Below, in pieces: positions 1-10,616 of a DNA stretch of 64,000 nt. The first letter of the stretch is position 1. The number at the start of each line of letters is the position of its first letter. Position numbers and translations under genes: made by a program. The DNA lies in the NCBI GenBank assembly GCA_005408345.1, contig SEMN01001032.1, forward strand, positions 58,230-122,229. The letters run 5' to 3'. The notes under the pieces are model-generated. The model did not search any database, was not told the DNA's origin, and worked only from the letters and a program-made list of their open reading frames with translations. Source of the stretch: Macquaria australasica. Lineage: Eukaryota > Chordata > Actinopteri > Centrarchiformes > Percichthyidae.

Positions 1-1339
1 GTCGTTTCCTCCCCCTACACATACACACGTGTGTTCCAGATGTATGAAGTTTTATCCAGTGATTGAACTGTTCATTAACGTAACATTTTTAATGTTTTAG
101 AAACTGCAGTATAGGTGCACTTGGCAGTGGTGCTGCTGACAGAAAGTTCTCATTTCAAACTTTGTTCGAATGTCTTAGTCGTCCTCGCAGGTGAACGGTG
201 TCTATTTAAATGTGCCATCCCTCTTGATCATCTGTAATGTTGGTGTTGGAAAGTTACCTAAAAATTGCCAAAATGTATGATTTATGTGTGAAACATAATT
301 GGTATAATTCAGGAAATGATGATCTAAAAAAATTGCTTCCAATAAATGCCTCGTGTCACACAGAAGTCTGTCTGCTCCTTCAGTCCAAGTGTTTATGTTC
401 GACTGTCCAAAAGTACTTCATGTTCCCTGTAACGGAGACTGTAAATATAAAACGGTTAAAGGGTCAATTCACAAAAATCCTAAAATGTTTCTCAGTTATC
501 CCTAGTGCTATTGAGCTGTACAGACATTAGCGTGCCCAAAATGTTGCTACGATAAATATCACGTGTTAATTAGTGAACTTTAGAGATGCCGATAGCGCCA
601 GGCTCTAGCTGTTTCTCCCCGTTTCCAGTTTTTAATGCTGAGCTTACTGGCTGCCAGCGATAGCTCCATATTTAGCATTCAGATATGAGGGTGCTATTTC
701 TTCTATTCTAACTCTCGGCAAGAAAGTGTATTTCCCAAAATGTTAAACTTTAAAATAGTTTCCAAGAAAGGTGTGCTGCCCCACCGCAGTACAATGGAGG
801 TTATTTAATGTAATCAACAAATGTATGGAGTTAGATGAGAACATGGATACCACTCACACATCAGCCCATCCAATATGAAGCTACAGCCAGTTAGCTTAGC
901 TTAGCATAAGGGGTAACAGCTAGCCTGGCTCTATCCAAAATCAGCCTACCGGCACCTCTAAAGCTCACTAATTAAAACGCTGTCTGTCGTTCTTATCGGT
1001 ACAAAAACTGAAGTGTAGAAACAACAATTTGTGGACAGAGCTGGTCTAGCTGATTCCTCGGTTCCCAGTCTTTATGCTAAGCTAACTTGCTGCTGGCAAA
1101 TTCTGGTGGAGAAACAATGAATTCTTTTATTTATTTATTTCAGTCTTAACCTAAAACACACTGTTTTTAACTGTAGAATGTAATTTCCCCCAAGAGCAAG
1201 GCTAGCTGTTTCCCCTGTTTCCAGTCTTTATGCTATGCTATGCTATGCTAAGCTATGCTAAGCTAAGCTAAGCAACAGCAACATCTTTCCAGAAACAATG
1301 TTCCAGTTACTCTGAATAACCCACAAACCTCACTCTGGA
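1..1339. repeat. Gene-free left flank with MITE-like fish repeats
   Basis: No gene is visible here. From about 560 to 1275 there are several pieces of a dispersed fish repeat marked by TTAGCTTAGCATAAAGACTGG-like strings in one orientation (around 890-910) and AGTCTTTATGCTAAGCTAA in the other (around 1065-1085 and 1222-1270), together with 'CTCGGCAAGAAAGTGTATTT' near 712. Related copies lie at 2300-2520, 13082-13482 and 24123-24750. Positions 1232-1275 form a short GCTATGCTAAGC microsatellite. The open frame at 237-530 shows no family signature and is treated as chance. Confidence 0.6.
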
Positions 1340-1355
1340 CACACGTTGCTGTGTT

Positions 1356-1361
1356 TTTATT
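1356..1361 (-). terminator. tmem150c: Candidate poly(A) signal of tmem150c
   Basis: AATAAA on the minus strand (TTTATT on plus), 411 bp downstream of the tmem150c stop codon. This would give a 3' UTR of about 430 nt. It is inferred from position only; a further TTTATT run near 1130 is an alternative. Confidence 0.45.
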
Positions 1362-1771
1362 CATACTGGTAGCGTACTGTGTAAACTTGCATTTCAAGAA
1401 GTGCATTAAAGTTCTAACATCCATAGATTCAAACAATCCCAACAAAAATAAAATAAAAGTTACAAAAATAATCTAGAAATTTGTAATAGTATCAAAAGAA
1501 GTGTTCAAAAATGGTAAAACTAATTCGCCAGAGCATACTTTAATACAAAGGTAAATGGATTGATAAACATAGCAGCTTGTTGGTGTGGTTTTTTTTTTTT
1601 AAATATGTAACTTTTAAATACCTGTAGATAAAATATGCAACCGTCAAAACCCAAATACATAGTGATCGTCAGTGGTCACAGTGGTGTAACATGCATACAC
1701 ATTTGCAGCTTGTTCAGATGGAATCAATACACCTTAAAGCACGTTGCTGATCCATGCATTGTCTCCTGCAG

Positions 1772-4700
1772 TTAGACCTGAGCATCTTGAGACAGTGCAA
1801 CTCCCCCACAGTTGGTCCGGCTAGTCAAGGTCAAGGTCTCTGACACGCCGACTGGACGCCCAGAGTTGTCTGTGCACACGATGTCGAAGCGGCTGTGACG
1901 AAACTCGATGGCAAAAGTGCCGAGGAAGATGAGGAAGAGCATGACCAGCGCCCACTGGAACTGAGCTGCTTGCGTGTGGAGGTCCTGAACCATCAGGAGG
2001 GAGTCTGCACCAGGTGAGTTAAGGAAATGAAGACAGAACATAGCAACCTGTGGGCCGACGCTGTGCGCTCATGTTCTGCTATCACCATATTCATCTAGTT
2101 CAACGTGGGGTTCACTTACAGAACTGGGAAGAAACAAAGTCCATCCAACCTGAGAGGGATTAGTCGGTTAAATGATTAGCCAGTCGACAGAAATGAATCT
2201 GCAGCTGTTTTGATCATTGATTAAATAAATAAATGTTGACATTTTGTGGTATTTCATTTGCTAAGGATAAGAAGTTCTGCTGTTTCATCGTACAGTGCTT
2301 ACCGGTAATAAGGGCCAATAACGACCTCAGTTAGCTCCTGAGTCAGATTGGTTAAAGTGTGAAACGATCACTGTCATGTTTGTATGCTATATATGAAGCT
2401 AGAGTTAGCTTAGCTTAGCATAAAGACTGGAAACAGCTATCCTGGCTCTGCCTAAAGGTAACAAAATCCAAAACGTTCCAACGTTTCCCAAAATGTTGGA
2501 ACTATTCCTCTTTATAAAAACTATATTATATTAGAGCTGAAGTTATAAGTTGATTAATCAATTAGTCAATCAACACAAGATTAATCGGAAAGTAATGTTT
2601 TTCCAGCGAAAGCGTCAAATATTTGATGGTTCCAGGATTTACTGCTTTAAATGTCTTTACAAGAAAACTCAACAGGGCCCCTTTAAAGTCATAACACAGT
2701 ATGTCAGTCGCTGCGTTTTAAATATGTTCATTAGTCTGTTAAACTGAGTAAAAGGATACTGAGTATCATGCAGACAGTGATGGATCCAGAGAGCAGGAAA
2801 CGAATGATACCAACCGTCCTCCCCTCGTTCTTTATGTTAACTCTCAGGGTGATATAGGACTGCACCCAGCAGACCCCCAACCCCAGTTTAAATGCCAGCA
2901 AGGTGCCGATGTTGTGAATTATTTCCTCAGGGAATAACTAAAACCAAAATCATTCAATCAATTAACTCACTCAAGTCTCTGCAACTGAACCTGCAGGTGA
3001 GTCCGTCTATGAACTGGCATATAAACTGTCAAATCCACGTATCTGTCAGTGGTGCGCGTTACCTGGAAGTTTCCTAGAATTGTCATTCCAAAGCAGCCAA
3101 TAGAGAAAGCCACCAGACTGCCGACATTCAGCCACGGTTTGTCTATTCTGTCTTTCAGCTGAAGGTATCTGAGGACGGCAATAATGAACCCTGTAATACA
3201 CAAGAACCAACGGAAAATGAATAAAAATTAATTAAATTGGTTTAATTCAACTTGTGGCACAAAACTGTGTCTGTTCATGAATTAAAGGATTGATTTAGGT
3301 GATATTCTATCATTTTCTTATTGTTGACAAATCGTACAATGTGTCTACTAACATGCACTGTGTGTGTATCATAGCCTGTTGTATCTTCTTCCTCTGAGCC
3401 ATAGAGCTCCATTGTTGCTTCATAAAATATTAAAAACACATCAGTGAGCTACACTGTTGTTCCTTCATCACCATGAACACACACACTGTAGTTTATTTGC
3501 CCTCATAACTGTCCTGCTGCCCCAAATACTCACTAGAGCACCAAATATGGATTAATCCACCACTGAAAATAGACCCCGACAAATGCACTATTTCCTCCTG
3601 TTTGTTTGATAAAAACTACAGTGAGCAGCTGTTTTAGGAAATTATTTTAGCCTTTTTTTTAAAAATGAAACTATATATTTGTGAGGTGTTTTTAAATATT
3701 TACGTCTTCAGTAGGAACCAATGGGCTTTGAGCTGAGAACCACAGACAGAAGTCAGACAGTATTTACAGACGGACTAACACATTGTTGGTTTTGGTCTTT
3801 TCTTTTGGAATTTGTTAAAGAAAAATATAGAATGTCGTCAGTCTTATCCTTTAAACATTAGTGTTTGCATTTGTGAGATCTTGTGTTATAACTGTATTAA
3901 CATGACGAATACTGTTCTTACCCCCAAACCCAGCTAAGTTCATGACCTCGCTGAAGATGCAGCTGGCTGGTGGAGAGTTGCCTGCAACACTGAAAAGGGG
4001 AACGGGGAGACATTTGCTGTTCTGATTATTTACAACAATAACTATGGTTTTATTGTTAAAAGGAAATGACGAGTATGTACCTAATGTAGGGAGGATAAAC
4101 GGATCCATTGCTTCTCCTAAAAACAAAGAAAAATAAACTTAATCAAAGAAAACAAAAAGTCAGTATTTGCTATACATAATATTGTTTAATTCTTACCAGT
4201 AATTTGAACCCAGGGGTGCTATCATCTCATCTTGGAGAGCTACGAAGTATCTATTAAAAAGGAGGGAACATAATATTAAAGATGAATGGAATAATAATAC
4301 TGTAATGTCACCTGCTTCAGGAGTGAGGTGGAGGTGCGACAGACACCCGACCCCTCTTACACAGGAGCAACACGACGTCACCGTGTTGTTGATAGCCATT
4401 CTGAGTCTCTTTGAACACGTTTTTCTCTCCTAGTAGTAATTTTGTGTGTCTTTGTAGTTGTGTCTTTGTGTAGTAGTTTTGTGTCTCTTTAAAGTTGTTT
4501 TCGTAAATTTGTAATTGTTTTGTGTCTTTATTGTCTTTGTGTCTCTTTGTAATAATTTTGCATCTTTTTGTAGTCGTGTGTTTCTTGTTTTGTGTATATT
4601 TATAGTAGTTTTGTGTCTCTGTAGTAGTTTTGTGTCTCTTTGTAGCAGATGTGTCTCTTTATAGTCATTTCGCCTCTTTTTGTAGTCATTTGTCTCTTTG

Positions 4701-5412
4701 TAGTTGTTTTGCATCTTTTAATAGATGTTTGTGTCTCTCTGTAGTCGCCTTGCTTCTCTTTGTAGTAGTTTTGTGTCTCTTTGTAGTCATTTTGTCTCTT
4801 TGTAGCAGTTTCGCCTCTTTTTGTAGTCTTTTGAGGCTCTTGGTCGTCATTTTGCATCTTTTTGTAGTCGTTTTGTGTCTCTTTAGAGTCACTTTGTGTC
4901 TCTTTACAGTCATTTCGCCTCTTTTTGTGGTCATTTGTCTCTTTGTAGTTGTTTTGCATCTTTTAGTAGATGTTTGTGTCTCTTTGTAGTCGTTTTGCGT
5001 CTCTTTGTAGTCGTTTTGTCTCTTTCAGTGACATTTTGCAGGTGAACCAGAACTCTCAGGTGCTGCTGTTGGCTCAGAAATGTCACCTTAACTTCAGTAT
5101 TTAGTTCACATTGGAGATGAAGAACAGCTGTTTGACTCCTGTCCAAAGCTTCCTGCCACAGCAGATCCACACTGACACGCCTCTGCACGGAAATTATACT
5201 TAACACTAGAGCACAACTATACAAAACATATAGGAGGCCGTCAAAGAATGCTTGAGATGTGGGTTTTATTTAGTAACGCTAAACTATTCTGCTGTCAGAC
5301 TGACAGTTAAAGATAGTCCCATCATTAACAGAACTTACACCACCCACAGTCCAGCAGCCGTGAACACAGTGAAGATGGGAGGCAGGAGAGCCCACGGGCT
5401 GCAGCTCCACAT
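1772..5412 (-). CDS. tmem150c: Transmembrane protein 150C (TTN3/Tentonin-3 family)
   Basis: Seven coding exons (5'->3'): 5412-5339, 4250-4197, 4116-4081, 3989-3922, 3190-3063, 2937-2760, 2004-1772. Their sum is 771 nt, giving 256 aa; the mammalian protein is about 249 aa. The family is a six-pass membrane protein of the TMEM150/DRAM group, linked in mammals to mechanically activated currents. Visible are an N-terminal hydrophobic helix (about residues 8-28), an extracellular loop with an N-glycosylation sequon NGS (46-48), the family signature PPYISVAGNSPPASCIF (51-67), further hydrophobic segments including FIIAVLRYLQ and GCFGMTILGNFQ, the LRVNIKNEGRTVGI stretch, and EFRHSRFDIVC before the C-terminal tail. 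This pattern fits TMEM150C better than 150A, 150B or DRAM1/2. All introns are GT-AG and in phase. The ATG at 5412 lies 10 nt inside its exon; mammalian TMEM150C starts a few residues earlier, so an upstream start is possible. The first coding exon has an exact copy at 8439-8550. Confidence 0.93.
2300..2520. repeat. Dispersed 'TTAGCTTAGCATAAAGACTGG' repeat, partial copy
   Basis: Intron 6 of tmem150c carries a fragment of the same repeat seen at 560-1275, with TTAGCTTAGCTTAGCATAAAG around 2405-2425 and CCCAAAATGTTGGAAC near 2490. It is followed at about 2540-2700 by a piece of the hAT-type MITE family with a GATTAATCAATTAGTCAATC core, also present in lin54 intron 4. Confidence 0.55.
3284..3855. 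repeat. MITE-like repeat with TTAAAGGAT / ATCCTTTAA ends
   Basis: Intronic in tmem150c, between the exons at 3190 and 3922. The left end reads TTAAAGGATTGATTTAGG and the right end GTCAGTCTTATCCTTTAAAC, which are roughly inverted. Internal strings (TTCTTATTGTTGACAAATC; CATTGTTGGTTTTGGT) also occur in the element at 26799-27050 in sec31a, so both are copies of one dispersed family. Confidence 0.5.
4425..5030. repeat. About 20-23 bp minisatellite (TTTTGTGTCTCTTTGTAGT-like)
   Basis: About 600 bp of imperfect tandem copies built on TTTTGTGTCTCTTTGTAG with variants ending TAG, TCATTT or TCGTTTT. It lies in tmem150c intron 1, between the exons at 4250 and 5339. The unit length and lack of stops create long spurious open frames on both strands (for example 4600-4989), which are not genes. 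On the plus strand each unit looks like a polypyrimidine tract followed by TAG. Confidence 0.85.
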
Positions 5413-5667
5413 CTCGTCTCCTCTGACACCACAGAAGAAGTCTGGAAGATATTAATGTGTTAAATATGTCTGATGTGTAACTTGGTCAGTGAGATGAAAA
5501 CATGAACAACGGTTACCTAAAAAGAGAGAAACGTGTCAACACCAACCTTTCAGGCTTTAGTTCACCTGTATCATTCAGTACTTCTGTACTTTTTATGTGT
5601 ATTTAACAAACAGCATGACAACATTAAGGGTGGGAAACTATGGAAACAGGTTGCAAACAGAACATAC

Positions 5668-5860
5668 CTGCAGAGAAGCTGCACCTCCGTGGGTCAGATG
5701 TGGGAGGAGTCTGTGAAAACTGTCAAAATAAAATAAAATTCTCGTGTACTTTCTGTGTATTTATGGTCGGTAATAAATGTCGGTCGCTGTCTAAACCGTT
5801 AACAGCTCTTCCATACACCGCTACAGGTAACAGGTAATAGAGGCGTAATCTCGTAGCATC
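5668..5860 (-). promoter_or_regulatory. tmem150c: Candidate tmem150c 5' exon and promoter region
   Basis: On the minus strand a good splice donor, CTCTGCAG|GTATGT, ends a probable noncoding exon at 5668. It would join the acceptor GTGGTGTCAG| just before the ATG-bearing exon (exon start 5422, ATG 5412). The transcription start should therefore lie somewhere upstream of 5668, perhaps near 5700-5860. No TATA box is evident. The assignment rests on splice signals only. Confidence 0.4.
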
Positions 5861-5900
5861 AAGCAGCAGTACAGATGCTAATCAACTCTCGCGAGATTTG

Positions 5901-6064
5901 TGAAACGGTCGCAGTTTGCTTAGGTTTACGCACTGAAACTACTTGGTTAGGCTCTCTGGCAGAAAGGCTCTCTAACGCGTGGTTAACGCTGTGAAACGAT
6001 GGCAGTGTGGTTAGGTTTTTAGGCACTGAAACTACTTGGTTAGGCTCTCTGGCAGAAAGGGCTC
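5901..6064. repeat. Two-copy tandem duplication, about 88-bp period
   Basis: The string CACTGAAACTACTTGGTTAG followed by GCTCTCTGGCAGAAAGG occurs twice (around 5931-5968 and 6024-6061), each preceded by a GTGAAACG(G/A)T-like segment. It sits just upstream of tmem150c. It resembles GTTAGG-rich fish repeats; no function is evident. Confidence 0.6.
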
Positions 6065-6199
6065 ATTTCTCCGACACGCCTAGCGCTACTGTGCTGGAAC
6101 AAGTGCGCATGTGCGAGAGTTTCGCAACTCTAGGCAAGACCTTCAAAATAAAAGCGTGGAACTGTAAATAAATAAATACGGTGTCCTAATGTGATGAGT

Positions 6200-6926
6200 A
6201 TGGAAGCCCAATTCCGCCAGTAAAAAAAAAAAATAGGTGAAAAAAAGTCATAATTATGAGATAAAAAGTCATAGTTATAAGATAACTATGACTCGACAAT
6301 TATGAGATTAAAAAAAGTCATAATCATGAGATAAGAAAGTCGAAATTATGAGAAAAAAAGTCATAATTATGAGATAAAAAGTCGAAATTATGAGAAAAAA
6401 AGTCATAATTATGAGATAAAAGTCATAGTTATAAGATAAAAAGTCGAAATTATGAGATACAAAAGTCGAAATTATGAGAAAAAATTATGATTATGAGAAC
6501 AAAATTCATAATTATGAGATACTTTCAAACAACAGTGAGAGCAGCAGCTCTTTGAGTTCTCCTGGTTAATTTGTCAGAAATGGATTGTGAGAACATTGAG
6601 GACTTTGAACGAGGCTTTACAACAAATGAAATACTTCACTGCTTGCTGATTCACTTGGGACTGAAGAAGCAGTTCTGGCGTAGAAAAAATAAAACCAGTG
6701 TGACAGAGGTGGCAACTTAACTTAATCCAACATCAAACATTTACAAAAGTCAGCTGTTATAGTTGCCTTATTTAGGATTGCATATCGTTTGCATGGGGTT
6801 ACGGGTGGCGCATGCGCACTTTCTATCTCATAATTTCGACTTTTTATCTCATAATTATGACTTTTTCTCATAATTTCGACTTCTTTTAATCTTTTTTTTT
6901 TTTTACTGGCAGAAATGGGCTTGGAA
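6200..6926 (+). mobile_element. Non-autonomous DNA transposon (MITE) with AT-rich arrays and a micro-ORF
   Basis: Terminal inverted repeats begin ATGGAAGCCC..TTCCGCCAGTAAAA and end TTTTACTGGCAGAAATGGGC.., flanked by ATGAGT on both sides (6194-6199 and 6927-6932), a candidate target-site duplication. Inside are (1) about 300 bp of an array built on AGTCATAATTATGAGATAAA and its variants, (2) a conserved single-copy core (about 6525-6830) and (3) a short inverted array. The core has an ATG at 6580 opening a 46-codon frame ending TAA at 6720. A second copy, inverted, is at 32117-32629 with a nearly identical core. The superfamily is unsure; the 6-8 bp duplications would fit hAT. Confidence 0.8.
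6580..6720 (+). other. Micro-ORF in MITE core (46 aa), possible transposase or host-exon relic
   Basis: The frame runs from ATG at 6580 to TAA at 6718-6720. The peptide begins MDCENIEDFERGF and contains LHCLLIHLGLKKQFW followed by a basic stretch RRKNKTS. I recognise no family. In the other copy (minus strand, within 32380-32515) the same frame is kept for 33 codons, then a TAG follows the Trp because of an in-frame 3-nt difference. It may be a leftover first exon of the autonomous parent; expression is unproven. Confidence 0.3.
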
Positions 6927-6932
6927 ATGAGT

Positions 6933-7905
6933 GGAAGAAGTACTGAAGTAAAAGCAATTTGTGGAATGTAACTAAATACACTTACTCAAATACTTTACTA
7001 TTTCCATTTTATGCTACTTTATATTTCTCAGACAGAAATATTGTACTTTACTTCACTACTTTTATCTGACAGCTTTAGTTACTTGTTACTTTTCAGACAT
7101 ATAACACATAACAGTGCATCGTGTTTTATGAGTTCATCATATGTTTTGTACGTGAAATATTTGAAACTACAGGATATGACGTAGTTCAAATCAGCTCCAC
7201 CTCGACCAACTACAACAGTAAAATGCTAATTACACATGGATGCATCTGTAATAATAATCCAGTAATCCAATATATAATAGCAAAACACTCACAGGGACCA
7301 TTTTTCAGCATTGAGAACGTTTAGTTTAGATCCTTAAGTACATTTTGCTGATAATACTTACATACTTGTAAGTGATGTTTTCAATGCATGACTTTTACTT
7401 GTAATGGAGTATTTTCACAATCTTGTATTGCTACTTTTACTTAAGTAAATGATCTGAATACTTCTTCCACCCCTGAGTTAAAGTAGCAATACCACAGTGT
7501 AAAATACAAGTAAATGTCATGTTTATGCAGAATGGCCCATTTCGGAATCATATATCATATTATTGGATTATAGTTAGTGACAAATTAACGTATACATCAC
7601 TTTAATGTTGCAGCTGGTAAAGGTGGAGCTAATTTTAGTTACTTATATTACTACTTATATACTGCTGGGAAGCTTAACCTATAATAATACATCATAATGT
7701 ATGACGTATTGATTATATTTTGTATTATTTGAATATGCAAAGTAACTAGTAACTAAAGCTATCACATACATGTAGTAAAATTGTAGTGGAGTATAAAGTA
7801 TAAAGTAGTATAAAATGGAAGTACTCAAGTAAAGTACAAGTACCTCAAAATTGTACTTAAGTACAGCACTTGAGTAAATGTCCTTAGTTACCTTTCACCA
7901 CTGGA
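6933..7905. repeat. Dispersed fish repeat with 'CTTCTTCCAC' / 'GTGGAAGAAGTAC' ends
   Basis: The region opens with GTGGAAGAAGTACTGAAGTA and contains TACTTTTACTTAAGTAAATG and ATACTTCTTCCACCCCTGAG (about 7430-7478), then a related second copy to about 7905 ending in AGTTACCTTTCACCACTGG. The ends are inverted relative to each other, as in a DNA element. Related copies are at 58276-58650, about 59990-60320, 61190-61480 and 61487-61760. Near 7633 it holds a single diverged version (GGTGGAGCTAATTTTAGTTA) of the unit that forms the large minisatellite at 61753. Confidence 0.65.
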
Positions 7906-8434
7906 TATATGTATATGCTGCCTCTGTCTGCATGGTGGTTGGTTTCTGGGTGTCTGTGTAAAATATAATGAAGCTGCTACTATAGTTTGCTGCGTGGGGA
8001 ACTTGGAGGCAACAACGGTTCAACAGCAAATGTCCCGGGGCCCCAAACAGGTTACTCCAGCCATGATAAACACAGATGACTCCTGTATACACAGCAGAAC
8101 CTTTATCTGAAGCAGAGTCTCAAACAGTGACAGGACATACTAGTTTACTTTGATGCTACTTTTTGTGAGTTAAACAAAAGGTCTATTTGTGCTTGTTTTA
8201 ATCATTTGTACTGTGTAAATCCTTCTTTTAATAAAGATGGAACATAATGTACCATCTATTGTATGAAGACTATAGCTGATAAACTATATTTAGCTCCTTA
8301 TGGCAATAATGACATCAAAAAGTAGCTAAAATACATTGTATGTTGGTTTGTTAGTCGGTCCACCACTTTGGTCTTGACTGAAATATTTCAACAACTATTG
8401 GATGTTTTGCCATGAACTTTTGTACAGACATTCA

Positions 8435-8550
8435 AGGTAGTTAAAGATAGTCCCATCATTAACAGAACTTACACCACCCACAGTCCAGCAGCCGTGAACA
8501 CAGTGAAGATGGGAGGCAGGAGAGCCCACGGGCTGCAGCTCCACATCTCG
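8435..8550 (-). pseudogene. tmem150c: Exact duplicate of the first coding exon of tmem150c, inserted upstream of the gene
   Basis: Positions 8439-8550 match 5305-5416 base for base over 112 bp. The copied block contains the whole coding part of exon 1 (ATG at 8546, minus strand), its GT donor, 34 bp of intron 1 and 4 nt of 5' UTR. It lacks the splice acceptor that precedes exon 1 in the gene. It is flanked by ACATTCA on both sides (8428-8434 and 8551-8557), inside an otherwise continuous fish repeat, with 4 extra bases (8435-8438) at one edge. Because intron sequence is included, it is a DNA-level copy and not a retrocopy. The orientation is the same as the gene. Confidence 0.9.
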
Positions 8551-9039
8551 ACATTCATGTTCCCTTCAGGATGAAATGTGTTTCTTTGGTTTGTGACCAA
8601 ATACCTGCAAAACTAATGACATTCTCATCAGCCTCAGCTGCACTTTGTGTTTAGTGCTAATTAAATTAGCAACCGTTAGCATGCTAACATTAGCATTTAA
8701 CTAAAGCACCTGTGTTGAACTACAGCTGCTGCTGTGGCTGTTTTAGGACAACAGAATAATAAATAAATAAAAGCTTCAACGTTTCTCCAGAATTTTGTGG
8801 CAGTGTGAACGCCTTGAAACAGCTTTTAAACCTTCATATAGGGGGAATATAAATTACACATACTATAATTGAACAGTTTCAATGTGCATCCAGTTACTTT
8901 GCTATTCGTGTCCCAGAACTGTAGCCTGAAAGCTATTAAGCCAATTCAATGATATAATTGAGACAGTATGGCCCATTGTACCGGGCCATCATATAGACGA
9001 AATCAACTAAAATCAAAATGACACAACATCATATTGTAA

Positions 9040-10616
9040 ATAAATACTATTTATTGAAAATATTGCATGTAGTCAATCTAAAACAAAAACTTGTTTTCCG
9101 TTATTAACATAAACTGAGGTTGACTACTCAGACTGCAGCCCTCATCATAGTTGGAATGAAAATCAAGAACAAGTCTCCTTCCAGTTTCCTTCTGAGGTCG
9201 GATTAATTAGCAGACAATTACCTCGAATGCCTTTAAAGACGACTGGTAGCGTTTGTTTTTTAGCATGCATACTTTAAAATTCCATAAAAGCACAGTCGCT
9301 TTTTTAAAAGTCCATTGCACTCTGCTGAGCCTCATGATTACACTGAAATAAAAGGAAAAAAAGAAATGAAATAAAACAACATTAAAAACGTCCTCAACAA
9401 ATGGGACTGCATTGCTTTGCTTTGCACTGACATGTCTCACACACCGACAGCATCTTGGTCCAATGTGTTGTATGTAGTGACACCAGTGGTGAAAGTAAGC
9501 CAGTAAAAGCAGAGAGAGACGGGTTTAGAGAACTAACAAAAGTCATATTAAGTTAAAAAAAACAAACAAAAAAAAAACTGGCACTCCAAGCATCAGTGTT
9601 ATTATTGGATTACTGGTTTTAACTGCCAATCTGATGCCCTGTTTTTAAATGAATCCATATTCTGTCTCTCTTCTCTATCATCCCTCTCTTATCTGTTTGC
9701 AGGTTTACTGCAAAGTGCATGCAGGCAATGATGCATTTATATGTAAAAATAAAGCATGATTTTGGACTTTAAACATTTTATGTATTTATGGATTATAAAA
9801 AGGTATCTGAGCATTGCTGTAGTGCACAAATACTGACAGACTATAAAGATGAACAAGCTAATATTTCATAAACGATCGTTAGCATGATCGCGCAGTTGAG
9901 AGCCAAAAGCATGCTGCACTGCTGCATCAGCAGTCTGCTATTAAAACCTAATTCACTGCGATTAGCTTTATTCTTTAAATTGACTACATTTATTTTGATC
10001 ATCTCAACACAAGTAGATAGAAATGCCCTTAAAATTTCTGAATCTCCTGTTGCATTTCTTATTTTTGTTTTCATTACTGATTAATACCGGCCTATAAATT
10101 GGGTTTTTCCATATTTATTTATATTTATTTCCGTATCTAATGTGCAGAAACTGTACCTTCCTTATATTTTGTTTGCCAGTTTGGAGATTTTATTTTTATT
10201 ATGCTTCATTACGATGTTGCATATTCATTAAATTCTCATTCGTGAATCCATATGACTACAAGTTTAAGTTAAAAACAAATGTTTAGTGTAACTTGTTAGC
10301 ATGTTGGTATATTAAGGTGGTACTTGAATTAAACACTCTCTAGCCCTTTATTTGTCGTGTGCATTTCTTTGCACAGGGCTCAGAATTTACTTTCACCACT
10401 GAGTGCGACTGATAGCATGGCTTGTGTTTTGAGTTGTGTGTCAGAAAACATGAATGGCACAAAGAAGAATTTAACGGGATTTTCATACATCTCCGAATTC
10501 TCCGCGAGTCAAATGCAGCCACCTGTGAAACACGCTCGACCCCCTGACCAGTCGCTCTCCTCCGTCCACCAGTCAAAGACTCGGAGGAGTTTGGAGGTGG
10601 GGTTTTCTGCTCCCAA
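9040..10616 (-). other. sec31a: Probable 3' UTR of sec31a
   Basis: Downstream of the sec31a stop codon there is about 1.57 kb without any coding signature before a minus-strand AATAAA at 9050-9055 (TTTATT on plus). The sequence is AT-rich and lacks the recognisable MITE families that fill the neighbouring introns, as expected for a UTR. The exact end is inferred. The open frames within it (for example 9841-10084 on both strands) are short and overlap antisense to each other. Confidence 0.4.

Noticed and set aside
237..530. 97-residue plus-strand open frame at the left edge
   Set aside because: No family signature, AT-rich composition and repeats nearby.
4600..5030. Long Lys/Thr-rich and Leu/Val-rich open frames on both strands
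   Set aside because: They are translations of the roughly 20-bp minisatellite, whose units lack stops; there is no family signature or splice context of their own.
5305..5416. Interpreting 8439-8550 as a retroposed exon
   Set aside because: The copy includes intron sequence and the splice donor and has no poly(A), so it arose from DNA, not mRNA.
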